DNA from: Hydractinia symbiolongicarpus
Taxonomy: Eukaryota; Cnidaria; Hydrozoa; Anthoathecata; Hydractiniidae
Length of the DNA: 64,000 nt
Assembly: GCF_029227915.1 (NCBI RefSeq)
Contig: NC_079877.1
Coordinates: 4,838,001 to 4,902,000, forward strand
Direction of reading: 5' to 3'
The position numbers were made by a program, and so were the translations under genes. Shown piece after piece: positions 32,841-46,846 of this stretch. Position 1 is the first letter of the stretch. Each line of letters begins with the position of its first letter. A model generated the notes under the pieces. That model was given only the letters and a program-made list of their open reading frames with translations, did not search any database and was not told the DNA's origin.

Positions 32841-35476
32841 CTAAAGCCGATGAGACTTGTAGTTTTTAAAAATGATTTCATTTTTGATGGGACGCTGAAT
32901 AAAAGAAGTTTAATCGCCGGCAAACGAAAACCTGCGACTTCCCGTAAATCCCGGACTCGGCCCGTATAGTCAAAAGTATACAAAGAAAGTACCCAGGGTG
33001 TAAACTCATTTCCCGAACGATTTTTTAAACTATTTTTTCACCACTAAAACGCATGAGACTTGTAGTTTTCAAAAATGTTTTCATTTTTGATGAGACGCTG
33101 AATACAAGAAGTTTAATCGCCGGCAAACGAAAACCTGCGATTTCTGTAAATCCCGTACACGGCCCGTATAGCCAAAAGTATACAAAGAAAGTACCCAGGG
33201 AGTAAACTCATTTCCCAAACGATTTTTTAAATTATTATTTCACCACTAAAGCCCATGAGACTTGTAGTTTTTAAAAATGTTTTTATTTTTGATGAGACGC
33301 TGAATAAAAGAAGTTTAATCGCCTGCAAACAAAAACCTGCGATTTCTCGTAAATCCCGGACTCGGCCGTATAGTCAAAAGTATACAAAGAAAGTACCCAG
33401 GGAGTAAACTCATTTCCCAAACGATTTTTTAAATTATTATTTCACCACTAAAGCCCATGAGACTTGTAGTTTTTAAAAATGTTTTCATTTTTGATGAGAC
33501 GCTAAATAAAAGAAGTTTAATCGCCGGCAAACGAAAACCCGCCATTTCCCGTAAACCCCGGACTCGGTCCGCATAGTCAAAAGTATACAAAGAAAGTACC
33601 CAGGGTGTAAACTCATTTCCCGAACGATTTTTTAATTCATTTTTTCACCACTAAAACGCATGAGACTTGTAGTTTTCAAAAATGTTTTCATTTTTGATGA
33701 GACGCTGAATAAAAGAAGTTTAATCGCCGGCAAACGAAAACCTGCGATTTCCCGTAAATTCCGGACTCGGCCCGTATAGTCAAAAGTATACAAAGAAAGT
33801 ACCCAGGGAGTAAACTAATTTCCCAAACGATTTTTTAAATTATTATTTCACCACTAAAGCCCATGAGACTTGTAGTTTTTAAAAATGTTTTCATTTTTGA
33901 TGAGACGCTGAATAAAAGAAGTTTAATCGCCGGCAAACGAAAACCCGCGACTTCCCGTAAATCCCGGGCTTGGCCCGTATAGTCAAAAGTATACGAAGAT
34001 AGTACCCAGGGAGTAAACTCATTTCCCGAACGATTTTTTAATTCATTTTTTCACCACTAAAACGCATGAGACTTGTAGTTTTTAAAAATGTTTTCATTTT
34101 TGATGAGACGCTGAATAAAAGAAGTTTAATCGCCGGCAAACGAAAACCCGCGATTTCCCGTAAATCCTGGGCTTGGCCCGTATAGTCAAAAGTATACAAA
34201 GAAAGTACCCAGGGAGTAAACTCATTTCCCGAACGATTTTTTAAATTACTATTTCACCACTAAAACGCATGAGACTTGTAGTTTTTAAAAATGTTTTCAT
34301 TGTTGATGAGACGCTGAATAAAAGAAGTTTAATCGCCGGCAAACGAAAACCTGCGATTTCCGTAAATCCCGTACACGGCCCGTATAGTCAAAAGTATACA
34401 AAGAAAGTACCCAGGGAGTAAACTCATTTCCCAAACGATTTTTTAAATTATTATTTCACCACTAAAGCCCATAAGACTTGTAGTTTTTAAAAATGTTTTC
34501 ATTTTTGGTGAGACGCTGAATAAAAGAAGTTTAATCGCCTGCAAACAAAAACCTTCGATTTCCCGTAAATCCCGGACTCGGCCCGTATAGTCAAAAGTAT
34601 ACAAAGAAAGTACCCAGGGAGTAAACTCATTTTCCAAACGATTTTTTAAATTATTATTTCACCACTAAAGCCCATGAGACTTGTAGTTTTTAAAAATGTT
34701 TTCATTTTTGATGAGACGCTAAATAAAAGAAGTTTAATCGCCGGCAAACGAAAACCCGCCATTTCCCGTAAACCCCGGACTCGGCCCGCATAGTCAAAAG
34801 TATACAAAGAAAGTACCCAGGGTGTAAACTCATTCCCCGAACGATTTTTTAATTCATTTTTTCACCACTGAAACGCATGAGACTTGTAGTTTTCAAAAAT
34901 GTTTTCATTTTTGATGAGACGCTGAATACAAGAAGTTTAATCGCCGGCAAACGAAAACCTGCGATTTCCCGTAAATCCCGGACTCGGCCCGTATAGTCAA
35001 AAGTATACAAAGAAAGTACCCAGGAAGTAAACTAATTTCCCAAACGATTTTTTAAATTATTATTTCACCACTAAAGCCCATGAGACTTGTAGTTTTTAAA
35101 AATGTTTTCATTTTTGATGAGACGCTGAATAAAAGAAGTTTAATCGCCGGCAAACGAAAACCCGCGACTTCCCGTAAATCCCGGGCTTGGCCCGTATAGT
35201 CAAAAGTATACGAAGATAGTACCCAGGAAGTAAACTCATTTCCCGAACGATTTTTTAATTCATTTTTTCACCACTAAAACGCATGAGACTTGTAGTTTTT
35301 AAAAATGTTTTCATTTTTGATAAGACGCTGAATAAAAGAAGTTTAATCGCCGGCAAACAAAAACCTGCGATTTCCCGTAAATCCTGGACTCGGCCCGTAT
35401 AGTCAAAAGTATACAAAGAAAGTATTCAGGGAGTAAACTCTTTTCCCAAACTATTTTTTAAATTATTATTTCACCA
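32841..35476. repeat. 13-monomer HOR, 2636 bp, copy A
   Basis: Begins at the rare marker ctaaagccgatgag (32841), which recurs at 35477, an offset of 2636 bp (13 x 203 minus 3). Shared internal markers are gaatacaagaag with gtacacggcccgtatagcc, ctcggccgtatag (one base short), taaattccggactcgg, cattgttgatgag and accttcgatttcc. The open frame ending at 34637 has its counterpart at 37273. Confidence 0.8.
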
Positions 35477-38400
35477 CTAAAGCCGATGAGACTTGTAGTT
35501 TTTAAAAATGATTTCATTTTTGATGGGACGCTGAATAAAATAAGTTTAATCGCCGGCAAACGAAAACCTGCGACTTCCCGTAAATCCCGGACTCGGCCCG
35601 TATAGTCAAAAGTATACAAAGAAAGTACCCAGGGTGTAAACTCATTTCCCGAACGATTTTTTAAACTATTTTTTCACCACTAAAACGCATGAGACTTGTA
35701 GTTTTCAAAAATGTTTTCATTTTTGATGAGACGCTGAATACAAGAAGTTTAATCGCCGGCAAACGAAAACCTGCGATTTCCGTAAATCCCGTACACGGCC
35801 CGTATAGCCAAAAGTATACAAAGAAAGTACCCAGGGAGTAAACTCATTTCCCAAACGATTTTTTAAATTATTATTTCACCACTAAAGCCCATGAGACTTG
35901 TAGTTTTTAAAAATGTTTTTATTTTTGATGAGACGCTGAATAAAAGAAGTTTAATCGCCTGCAAACAAAAACCTGCGATTTCCCGTAAATCCCGGACTCG
36001 GCCGTATAGTCAAAAGTATACAAAGAAAGTACCCAGGGAGTAAACTCATTTCCCAAACGATTTTTTAAATTATTATTTCACCACTAAAGCCCATGAGACT
36101 TGTAGTTTTTAAAAATGTTTTCATTTTTGATGAGACGCTAAATAAAAGAAGTTTAATCGCCGGCAAACGAAAACCCGCCATTTCCCGTAAACCCCGGACT
36201 CGGCCCGCATAGTCAAAAGTATACAAAGAAAGTACCCAGGGTGTAAACTCATTTCCCGAACGATTTTTTAATTCATTTTTTCACCACTAAAACGCATGAG
36301 ACTTGTAGTTTTCAAAAATGTTTTCATTTTTGATGAGACGCTGAATAAAAGAAGTTTAATCGCCGGCAAACGAAAACCTGCGATTTCCCGTAAATTCCGG
36401 ACTCGGCCCGTATAGTCAAAGGTATACAAAGAAAGTACCCAGGGAGTAAACTAATTTCCCAAACGATTTTTTAAATTATTATTTCACCACTAAAGCCCAT
36501 GAGACTTGTAGTTTTTAAAAATGTTTTCATTTTTGATGAGACGCTGAATAAAAGAATTTTAATCGCCGGCAAACGAAAACCCGCGACTTCCCGTAAATCC
36601 CGGGCTTGGCCCGTATAGTCAAAAGTATACGAAGATAGTACCCAGGGAGTAAACTCATTTCCCGAACGATTTTTTAATTCATTTTTTCACCACTAAAACG
36701 CATGAGACTTGTAGTTTTTAAAAATGTTTTCATTTTTGATGAGACGCTGAATAAAAGAAGTTTAATCGCCGGCAAACGAAAACCCGCGATTTCCCGTAAA
36801 TCCTGGGCTTGGCCCGTATAGTCAAAAGTATACAAAGAAAGTACCCAGGGAGTAAACTCATTTCCCGAACGATTTTTTAAATTACTATTTCACCACTAAA
36901 ACGCATGAGACTTGTAGTTTTTAAAAATGTTTTCATTGTTGATGAGGCGCTGAATAAAAGAAGTTTAATCGCCGGCAAACGAAAACCTGCGATTTCCGTA
37001 AATCCCGTACACGGCCCGTATAGTCAAAAGTATACAAAGAAAGTACCCAGGGAGTAAACTCATTTCCCAAACGATTTTTTAAATTATTATTTCACCACTA
37101 AAGCCCATAAGACTTGTAGTTTTTAAAAATGTTTTCATTTTTGATGAGACGCTGAATAAAAGAAGTTTAATCGCCTGCAAACAAAAACCTTCGATTTCCC
37201 GTAAATCCCGGATTCGGCCCGTATAGTCAAACGTATACAAAGAAAGTACCCAGGGAGTAAACTCATTTTCCAAACGATTTTTTAAATTATTATTTCACCA
37301 CTAAAGCCCATGAGACTTGTAGTTTTTAAAAATGTTTTCATTTTTGATGAGACGCTAAACAAAAGAAGTTTAATCGCCGGCAAACGAAAACCCGCCATTT
37401 CCCGTAAACCCCGGACTCGGGCCGCATAGTCAAAAGTATACAAAGAAAGTACCCAGGGTGTAAACTCATTCCCCGAACGATTTTTTAATTCATTTTTTCA
37501 CCACTAAAACGCATGAGACTTTTAGTTTTCAAAAATGTTTTCATTTTTGATGAGACGCTGAATACAAGAAGTTTAATCGCCGGCAAACGAAAACCTGCGA
37601 TTTCCCGTAAATCCCGGACTCGGCCCGTATAGTCAAAAGTATACAAAGAAAGTACCCAGGAAGTAAACTAATTTCCCAAACGATTTTTTAAATTATTATT
37701 TCACCACTAAAGCCCATGAGACTTGTAGTTTTTAAAAATGTTTTCATTTTTGATGAGACGCTGAATAAAAGAAGTTTAATCGCCGGCAAACGAAAACCCG
37801 CGACTTCCCGTAAATCCCGGGCTTGGCCCGTATAGTCAAAAGTATACGAAGATAGTACCCAGGAAGTAAACTCATTTCCCGAACGATTTTTTAATTCATT
37901 TTTTCACCACTAAAACGCATGAGACTTTTAGTTTTCAAAAATGTTTTCATTTTTGATGAGACGCTAAATACAAGAAGTTTAATCGCCGGCAAACGAAAAC
38001 CTGCGATTTCCCGTAAATCCCGGACTCGGCCCGTATAGTCAAAAGTATACAAAGAAAGTACCCAGGAAGTAAACTAATTTCCCAAACGATTTTTTAAATT
38101 ATTATTTCACCACTAAAGCCCATGAGACTTGTAGTTTTTAAAAATGTTTTCATTTTTGATGAGACGCTGAATAAAAGAAGTTTAATCGCCGGCAAACGAA
38201 AACCCGCGACTTCCCGTAAATCCCGGGCTTGGCCCGTATAGTCAAAAGTATACGAAGATAGTACCCAGGAAGTAAACTCATTTCCCGAACGATTTTTTAA
38301 TTCATTTTTTCACCACTAAAACGCATGAGACTTGTAGTTTTTAAAAATGTTTTCATTTTTGATAAGACGCTGAATAAAAGAAGTTTAATCGCCGGCAAAC

Positions 38401-39330
38401 GAAAACCCGCGATTTCCCGTAAATCCTGGGCTTGGCCCGTATAGTCAAAAGTATACAAAGAAAGTGCCCAGGGAGTAAACTCATTTCCCGAACGATTTGT
38501 TAAATTATTATTTCACCACTAAAGCCCATAAGACTTGTAGTTTTTAAAAATGTTTTCATTTTTGATGAGACGCTGAATAAAAGAAGTTTAATCGCCTGCA
38601 AACAAAAACCTTCGATTTCCCGTAAATCCCGGACTCGGCCCGTATAGTCAAAAGTATACAAAGAAAGTACCCAGGGAGTAAACTCATTTCCCAAACGATT
38701 TTTTAAATTATTATTTCACCACTAAAGCCCAAGAGACTTGTAGTTTTTAAAAATGTTTTCATTTTTGATGAGACGCTAAATAAAAGAAGTTTAATCGCCG
38801 GCAAACGAAAACCCGCCATTTCCCGTAAACCCCGGACTCGGCCCACATAGTCAAAAGTATACAAAGAAAGTATCCAGGGTGTAAACTCATTCCCCGAACG
38901 ATTTATTAATTCATTTTTTCACCACTAAAACGCATGAGACTTGTAGTTTTCAAAAATGTTTTCATTTTTGATGAGACGCTGAATAAAAGAAGTTTAATCG
39001 CCGGCAAACGAAAACCTGCGATTTCCCGTAAATCCCGGACTCGGCCCGTATAGTCAAAAGTATACAAAGAAAGTACCCAGTGAGTAAACTAATTTCCCAA
39101 ACGATTTTTTAAATTATTATTTCACCACTAAAGCCCATGAGACTTGTAGTTTTTAAAAATGTTTTCATTTTTGATGAGACGCTGAATAAAAGAAGTTTAA
39201 TCGCCGGCAAACGAAAACCCGCGACTTCCCGTAAATCCCGGGCTTGGCCCGTATAGTCAAAAGTATACGAAGATAGTACCCAGGGAGTAAACTCTTTTCC
39301 CAAACTTATTTTTAAATTATTATTTCACCA
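35477..39330. repeat. Expanded HOR, 3854 bp, copy B
   Basis: Repeats the order of copy A for about 2.4 kb, then extends. It contains an internal 406-bp duplication, seen as gagacttttagttttc at about 37516 and 37922. The next ctaaagccgatgag marker is at 39331, so the unit is 3854 bp (19 x 203 minus 3). Markers up to about 37.9 kb recur in copy C at the same offset; beyond that the offset shifts to about 3650. Confidence 0.75.
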
Positions 39331-42300
39331 CTAAAGCCGATGAGACTTGTAGTTTTTAAAAATGATTTCATTTTTGATGGGACGCTGAATAAAAGAAGTT
39401 TAATCGCCGGCAAACGAAAACCTGCGACTTCCCGTAAATCCCGGACTCGGCCCGTATAGTCAAAAGTATACAAAGAAAGTACCCAGGGTGTAAACTCATT
39501 TCCCGAACGATTTTTTAAACTATTTGTTCACCACTAAAACGCATGAGACTTGTAGTTTTCAAAAATGTTTTCATTTTTGATGAGACGCTGAATACAAGAA
39601 GTTTAATCGCCGGCAAACGAAAACCTTCGATTTCCGTAAATCCCGTACACGGCCCGTATAGCCAAAAGTATACAAAGAAAGTACCCAGGGAGTAAACTCA
39701 TTTCCCAAACGATTTTTTAAATTATTATTTCACCACTGAAGCCCATGAGACTTGTAGTTTTTAAAAATGTTTTTATTTTTGATGAGACGCTGAATAAAAG
39801 AAGTTTAATCGCCTGCAAACAAAAACCTGCGATTTCCCGTAAATCCCGGACTCGGCCGTATAGTCAAAAGTATAGAAAGAAAGTACCCAGGGAGTAAACT
39901 CATTTCCCAAACGATTTTTTAAATTATTATTTCACCACTAAAGCCCATGAGACTTGTAGTTTTTAAAAATGTTTTCATTTTTGATGAGACGCTAAATAAA
40001 AGAAGTTTAATCGCCGGCAAACGAAAACCCGCCATTTCCCGTAAACCCCGGACTCGGCCCGCATAGTCAAAAGTATACAAAGAAAGTACCCAGGGTGTAA
40101 ACTCATTTCCCGAACGATTTTTTAATTCATTTTTTCACCACTAAAACGCATGAGACTTGTAGTTTTCAAAAATGTTTTCATTTTTGATGAGACGCTGAAT
40201 AAAAGAAGTTTAATCGCCGGCAAACGAAAACCTGCGATTTCCCGTAAATTCCGGACTCGGCCCGTATAGTCAAAAGTATACAAAGAAAGTACCCAGGGAG
40301 TAAACTAATTTCCCAAACGATTTTTTAAATTATTATTTCACCACTAAAGCCCATGAGACTTGTAGTTTTTAAAAATGTTTTCATTTTTGATGAGACGCTG
40401 AATAAAAGAAGTTTAATCGCCGGCAAACGAAAACCCGCGACTTCCCGTAAATCCCGGGCTTGGCCCGTATAGTCAAAAGTATACGAAGATAGTACCCAGG
40501 GAGTAAACTCATTTCCCGAACGATTTTTTAATTCATTTTTTCACCACTAAAACGCATGAGACTTGTAGTTTTTAAAAATGTTTTCATTTTTGATGAGACG
40601 CTGAATAAAAGAAGTTTAATCGCCGGCAAACGAAAACCCGCGATTTCCCGTAAATCCTGGGCTTGGCCCGTATAGTCAAAAGTATACAAAGAAAGTACCC
40701 AGGGAGTAAACTCATTTCCCGAACGATTTTTTAAATTACTATTTCACCACTAAAACGCATGAGACTTGTAGTTTTTAAAAATGTTTTCATTGTTGATGAG
40801 ACGCTGAATAAAAGAAGTTTAATCGCCGGCAAACGAAAACCTGCGATTTCCGTAAATCCCGTACACGGCCCGTATAGTCAAAAGTATACAAAGAAAGTAC
40901 CCAGGGAGTAAACTCATTTCCCAAACGATTTTTTAAATTATTATTTCACCACTAAAGCCCATAAGACTTGTAGTTTTTAAAAATGTTTTCATTTTTGATG
41001 AGACGCTGAATAAAAGAAGTTTAATCGCCTGCAAACAAAAACCTTCGATTTCCCGTAAATCCCGGACTCGGCCCGTATAGTCAAAAGTATACAAAGAAAG
41101 TACCCAGGGAGTAAACTCATTTTCCAAACGATTTTTTAAATTATTATTTCACCACTAAAGCCCATGAGACTTGTAGTTTTTAAAAATGTTTTCATTTTTG
41201 ATGAGACGCTAAATAAAAGAAGTTTAATCGCCGGCAAACGAAAACCCGCCATTTCCCGTAAACCCCGGACTCGGCCCGCATAGTCAAAAGTATACAAAGA
41301 AAGTACCCAGGGTGTAAACTCATTCCCCGAACGATTTTTTAATTCATTTTTTCACCACTAAAACGCATGAGACTTGTAGTTTTCAAAAATGTTTTCATTT
41401 TTGATGAGACGCTGAATACAAGAAGTTTAATCGCCGGCAAACGAAAACCTGCGATTTCCCGTAAATCCCGGACTCGGCCCGTATAGTCAAAAGTATACAA
41501 AGAAAGTACCCAGGAAGTAAACTAATTTCCCAAACGATTTTTTAAATTATTATTTCACCACTAAAGCCCATGAGACTTGTAGTTTTTAAAAATGTTTTCA
41601 TTTTTGATGAGACGCTGAATAAAAGAAGTTTAATCGCCGGCAAACGAAAACCCGCGACTTCCCGTAAATCCCGGGCTTGGCCCGTATAGTCAAAAGTATA
41701 CGAAGATAGTACCCAGGAAGTAAACTCATTTCCCGAACGATTTTTTAATTCATTTTTTCACCACTAAAACGCATGAGACTTGTAGTTTTTAAAAATGTTT
41801 TCATTTTTGATAAGACGCTGAATAAAAGAAGTTTAATCGCCGGCAAACGAAAACCCGCGATTTCCCGTAAATCCTGGGCTTGGCCCGTATAGTCAAAAGT
41901 ATACAAAGAAAGTGCCCAGGGAGTAAACTCATTTCCCGAACGATTTTTTAAATTACTTTTTCACCACTAAAACGCACGAGACTTGTAGTTTTTAAAAATG
42001 TTTTCATTTTTGATGAGACGCTGAATAAAAGAAGTTTAATCGCCGGCAAACGAAAACCTGCGATTTCCGTAAATCCCGTACACGGCCCGTATAGTCAAAA
42101 GTATACAAAGAAAGTACCCAGGGAGTAAACTCATTTCCCAAACGATTTTTTAAATTATTATTTCACCACTAAAGCCCATAAGACTTGTAGTTTTTAAAAA
42201 TGTTTTCATTTTTGATGAGACGCTGAATAAAAGAAGTTTAATCGCCTGCAAACAAAAACCTTCGATTTCCCGTAAATCCCGGACTCGGCCCGTATAGTCA

Positions 42301-43180
42301 AAAGTATACAAAGAAAGTACCCAGGGAGTAAACTCATTTCCCAAACGATTTTTTAAATTATTATTTCACCACTAAAGCCCAAGAGACTTGTAGTTTTTAA
42401 AAATGTTTTCATTTTTGATGAGACGCTAAATAAAAGAAGTTTAATCGCCGGCAAACGAAAACCCGCCATTTCCCGTAAACCCCGGACTCGGCCCGCATAG
42501 TCAAAAGTATACAAAGAAAGTACCCAGGCTGTAAACTCATTCCCCGAACGATTTATTAATTCATTTTTTCACCACTAAAACGCATGAGACTTGTAGTTTT
42601 CAAAAATGTTTTCATTTTTGATGAGACGCTGAATAAAAGAAGTTTAATCGCCGGCAAACGAAAACCTGCGATTTCCCGTAAATCCCGGACTCGGCCCGTA
42701 TAGTCAAAAGTATACAAAGAAAGTACCCAGTGAGTAAACTAATTTCCCAAACGATTTTTTAAATTATTATTTCACCACTAAAGCCCATGAGACTTGTAGT
42801 TTTTAAAAATGTTTTCATTTTTGATGAGACGCTGAATAAAAGAAGTTTAATCGCCGGCAAACGAAAACCCGCGACTTCCCGTAAATCCCGGGATTGGCCC
42901 GTATAGTCAAAAGTATACGAAGATAGTACCCAGGGAGTAAACTCATTTCCCGAACGATTTTTTAATTCATTTTTTCACCACTAAAACGCATGAGACTTGT
43001 AGTTTTTAAAAATGTTTTCATTTTTGATGAGACGCTGAATAAAAGAAGTTTAATCGCCGGCAAACGAAAACCCGCGATTTCCCGTAAATCCTGGGCTTGG
43101 CCCGTATAGTCAAAAGTATACAAAGAAAGTGCCCAGGGAGTAAACTCATTTCCCGAACGATTTCTTAAATTACTTTTTCA
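39331..43180. repeat. Expanded HOR, copy C
   Basis: Third copy starting at ctaaagccgatgag. It follows copy B at an offset of 3854 bp to about 41.76 kb. It then lacks the 406-bp internal duplication and has an extra gtacacgg monomer (about 41,970-42,150). The later part matches copy B at an offset of about 3650 bp (frames at 38500-38694 and 42150-42344 have identical translations). This records at least two rearrangements after copying. Confidence 0.7.
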
Positions 43181-43570
43181 CCACTAAAGCCCATGAGACT
43201 TGTAGTTTTTAAAAATGTTTTCATTTTTGATGAGACGCTGAATAAAAGAAGTTTAATCGCCGGCAAACGAAAACCCGCAATTTCCCGTAAATCCCGGACT
43301 CGGCCCGTATAGTTAAAAGTATACAAGGAAAGTACCCAGTGAGTAACCTCATTTCCCGACCGAATTTTTAAATTATTTTTTCACCACTAAAACGTATGAG
43401 ACTTGTAGTTTTCAAAAATGTTTTCATTTTTGATGAGACGCTGAATAAAAGAAGTTTAATCGCCGGCAAACGAAAACCTGCGATTTCCCGTAAATCCCGG
43501 ACTCGGCCCGTATAGTCAAAAGTATACAAAAAAAGTACCCAGGGTGTAAACTCATTTCCCGAACGATTTT

Positions 43571-44575
43571 TTAAATTACTTTTTCACCACTAAAACGCAT
43601 GAGACTTGTAGTTTTTAAAAATGTTTTCATTTTTGATGAGACGCTGAATGAAAGAAGTTTAATCGCCGGCAAACGAAAACCTGCGATTTCCCGAAAATCC
43701 TGGACTCGGCCCGTATAGTCAAAAGTATACAAAGAAAGTACCCAGGGAGTAAACTCATTTCCCAAACGATTTTTTAAATTATTATTTCACCACTAAAACC
43801 CATGAGACTTGTAGTTTTTAAAAATGTTTTCATTTTTGATGAGACGCTGAATAAAAGAAGTTTATTCGCCGGCAAATGAAAACCCGCGATTTCCCGTAAC
43901 TCCCGGACTCGGCCCGTATAGTTTAATATATACAAAGAAAGTACCCAGGGAGTAAAGTCATTTCCCGAACGATTTTTTATATTATTTTTTTACCACTAAA
44001 CGCATGAGACTTGTAGTTTTTAAAAATGTTTTCATTTTTGATGAGACGCTGAATGAAAGAAGTTTAATCGCCGGCAAACGAAAACCTGCGATTTCCCGAA
44101 AATCCTGGACTCGGCCCGTATAGTCAAAAGTATACAAAGAAAGTACCCAGGGAGTAAACTCATTTCCCAAACGATTTTTTAAATTATTATTTCACCACTA
44201 AAACCCATGAGACTTGTAGTTTTTAAAAATGTTTTCATTTTTGATGAGACGCTGAATAAAAGAAGTTTATTCGCCGGCAAATGAAAACCCGCGATTTCCC
44301 GTAACTCCCGGACTCGGCCCGTATAGTTTAATATATACAAAGAAAGTACCCAGGGAGTAAAGTCATTTCCCGAACGATTTTTTATATTATTTTTTTACCA
44401 CTAAACGCATGAGACTTGTAGTTTTTAAAAATATTTTCATATTTGATGGGACGCTGAATAAAAGAAGTTTAATCGCCGGCAAACGAGAACCTGCGATTTC
44501 CCGTAAATCCCGGACTCGGCCTGTATAGTCAAAAGTATACAAACAAAGTACCCAGGGTGTAAACTCATTTCCCAA
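43571..44575. repeat. 405-bp dimer tandem, about 2.5 copies
   Basis: The pair of monomers with gaatgaaagaag and cccgaaaatcctgg, followed by gtttattcgccggcaaatg, gtaactcccgg and gtttaatatatac, repeats at offsets of 405 bp. Frames ending at 43765, 44170 and 44575 are spaced 405 bp apart. The second and third junctions read atttttttaccactaaacgc, one base shorter than usual. In the third copy only the junction and flanks are retained. Confidence 0.7.
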
Positions 44576-46010
44576 ACGATTTTTTAAATTATTTTTTCAC
44601 CACTAAAACGCATGAGACTTGTACTTTTTAAAAATGTTTTCATTTTTGACGAGACGCTAAATAAAAGAAGTTTAATCGCCGGCAAACGAAAACCCGCCAT
44701 TTCCCGTAAACCCCGGACTCGGCCCGCATAGTCAAAAGTATACAAAGAAAGTACCCAGGGTGTAAACTCATTTTCCAAACGATTTTTTAATTCATTTTTT
44801 CACCACTAAAACGCATGAGACTTGTAGTTTTCAAAAATGTTTTCATTTTTGATGAGACGCTGAATAAAAGAAGTTTAATCGCCGGCAAACGAAAACCTGC
44901 GATTTCCCGTAAATCCCGGACTCGGCCCGTATAGTCAAAAGTATACAAAGAAAGTACCCAGGGAGTAAACTAATTTCCCAAACGATTTTTTAAATTATTA
45001 TTTCACCACTAAAGCCCATGAGACTTGTAGTTTTTAAAAAAATGTTTTCATTTTTGATGAGGCGCTGAATAAAAGAAGTTTAATCGCCGGCAAACGAAAA
45101 CCCGCGACTTCCCGTAAATCCCGGGCTTGGCCCGTATAGTCAAAAGTATACAAAGATAGTACCCAGGGAGTAAACTCATTTCCCGAACGATTTTTTAATT
45201 CATTTTTTCACCACTAAAACGCATGAGACTTGTAGTTTTTAAAAATGTTTTCATTTTTGATGAGACGCTGAATAAAAGAAGTTTAATCGCCGGCAAACGA
45301 AAACCTGCGATTTCCCGTAAATCGTGGACTCGGCCCGTATAGTCAAAAGTATACAAAGAAAGTACCCAGGGTGTAAACTCATTTCCCGAACGATTTTTTA
45401 AACTATTTTTTCACCACTAAAACGCATGAGACTTGTAGTTTTTAAAAATGTTTTCATTTTTGATGAGACGCTGAATAAAAGAAGTTTAATCGCCGGCAAA
45501 CGAAACCCTGCGATTTCCCGTAAATCCCGGACTCCGCCCGTATAGTCAAAACTATACAAAGAAAGTACCCAGGGAGTAAACTAATTTCCCAAACAATTTT
45601 TTAAATTATTATTTCACCACTAAATCCCATGAGACTTGTAGTTTTTAAAAATGTTTTCATTTTTGATGAGACGCTGAATAAAAGAAGTTTAATCGCCGGC
45701 AAACGAAAACCCGCGACTTCCCGTAAATCCCGGGCTTGGCCCGTATAGTCAAAAGTATACGAGGATAGTACCCAGGGAGTAAACTCATTTCCCTAACGAT
45801 TTTTTAATTCATTTTTTCACCACTAAAACGCATGAGACTTGTAGTTTTCAAAAATGTTTTCATTTTTGATAAGACGCTGAATAAAAGAAGTTTAATCGCC
45901 GGCGAACGAAAACCTGCGATTTCCCGTAAATCCCGGACTCGGCCCGTATAGTCAAAAGTATACAAAGAAAGTACCCAAGGAGTAAACTCATTTCCCAAAC
46001 GATTTTTTAA

Positions 46011-46846
46011 ATTATTATTTCACCACTAAAGCCCATGAGACTCGTAGTTTTTAAAAATGTTTTCATTTTTGATAAGACGCTGAATAAAAGAAGTTTAATC
46101 ACCGGCAAACGAAAACCTGCGATTTCCCGTAAATCCCGGACTCGGCCCGTATAGTCAAAAGTATACAAGGAAAGTACCCACGGAGTAAACTAATTTCCCA
46201 AACGATTTTTTAAATTATTATTTCACCACTAAAGCCCATGAGACTTGTAGTTTTCAAGAATGTTTTCATTTTTGATGAGACGCTGAATAAAAGCAGGTTA
46301 ATCGCCGGCAAACGAAAACCAGCGATTTCCCGTAAATCCCGGACTCGGCCCGTATAGTCAAAAGTATACAAAGAAAGTACCCAGGGAGTAAACTCATTTC
46401 CAGAACGATTTTTTAAATTATTTTTTCACCACTAAAGCCCATGAGACTCGTAGTTTTTAAAAATGTTTTCATTTTTGATAAGACGCTGAATAAAAGAAGT
46501 TTAATCACCGGCAAACGAAAACCTGCGATTTCCCGTAAATCCCGGACTCGGCCCGTATAGTCAAAAGTATACAAGGAAAGTACCCACGGAGTAAACTAAT
46601 TTCCCAAACGATTTTTTAAATTATTATTTCACCACTAAAGCCCATGAGACTTGTAGTTTTCAAGAATGTTTTCATTTTTGATGAGACGCTGAATAAAAGC
46701 AGGTTAATCGCCGGCAAACGAAAACCAGCGATTTCCCGTAAATCCCGGACTCGGCCCGTATAGTCAAAAGTATACAAAGAAAGTACCCAGGGAGTAAACT
46801 CATTTCCAGAACGATTTTTTAAATTATTTTTTCACCACTAAACGCA
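46011..46846. repeat. 406-bp dimer tandem, two copies
   Basis: The pair beginning gcccatgagactcgtag at 46031 recurs at about 46437, an offset of 406 bp. Shared markers are gataagacgctg, aatcaccggcaaacg, gtatacaaggaaag, gtacccacggag, ttttcaagaatg and agcaggttaatcg. A single related pair occurs at about 54350-54750. Confidence 0.7.
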
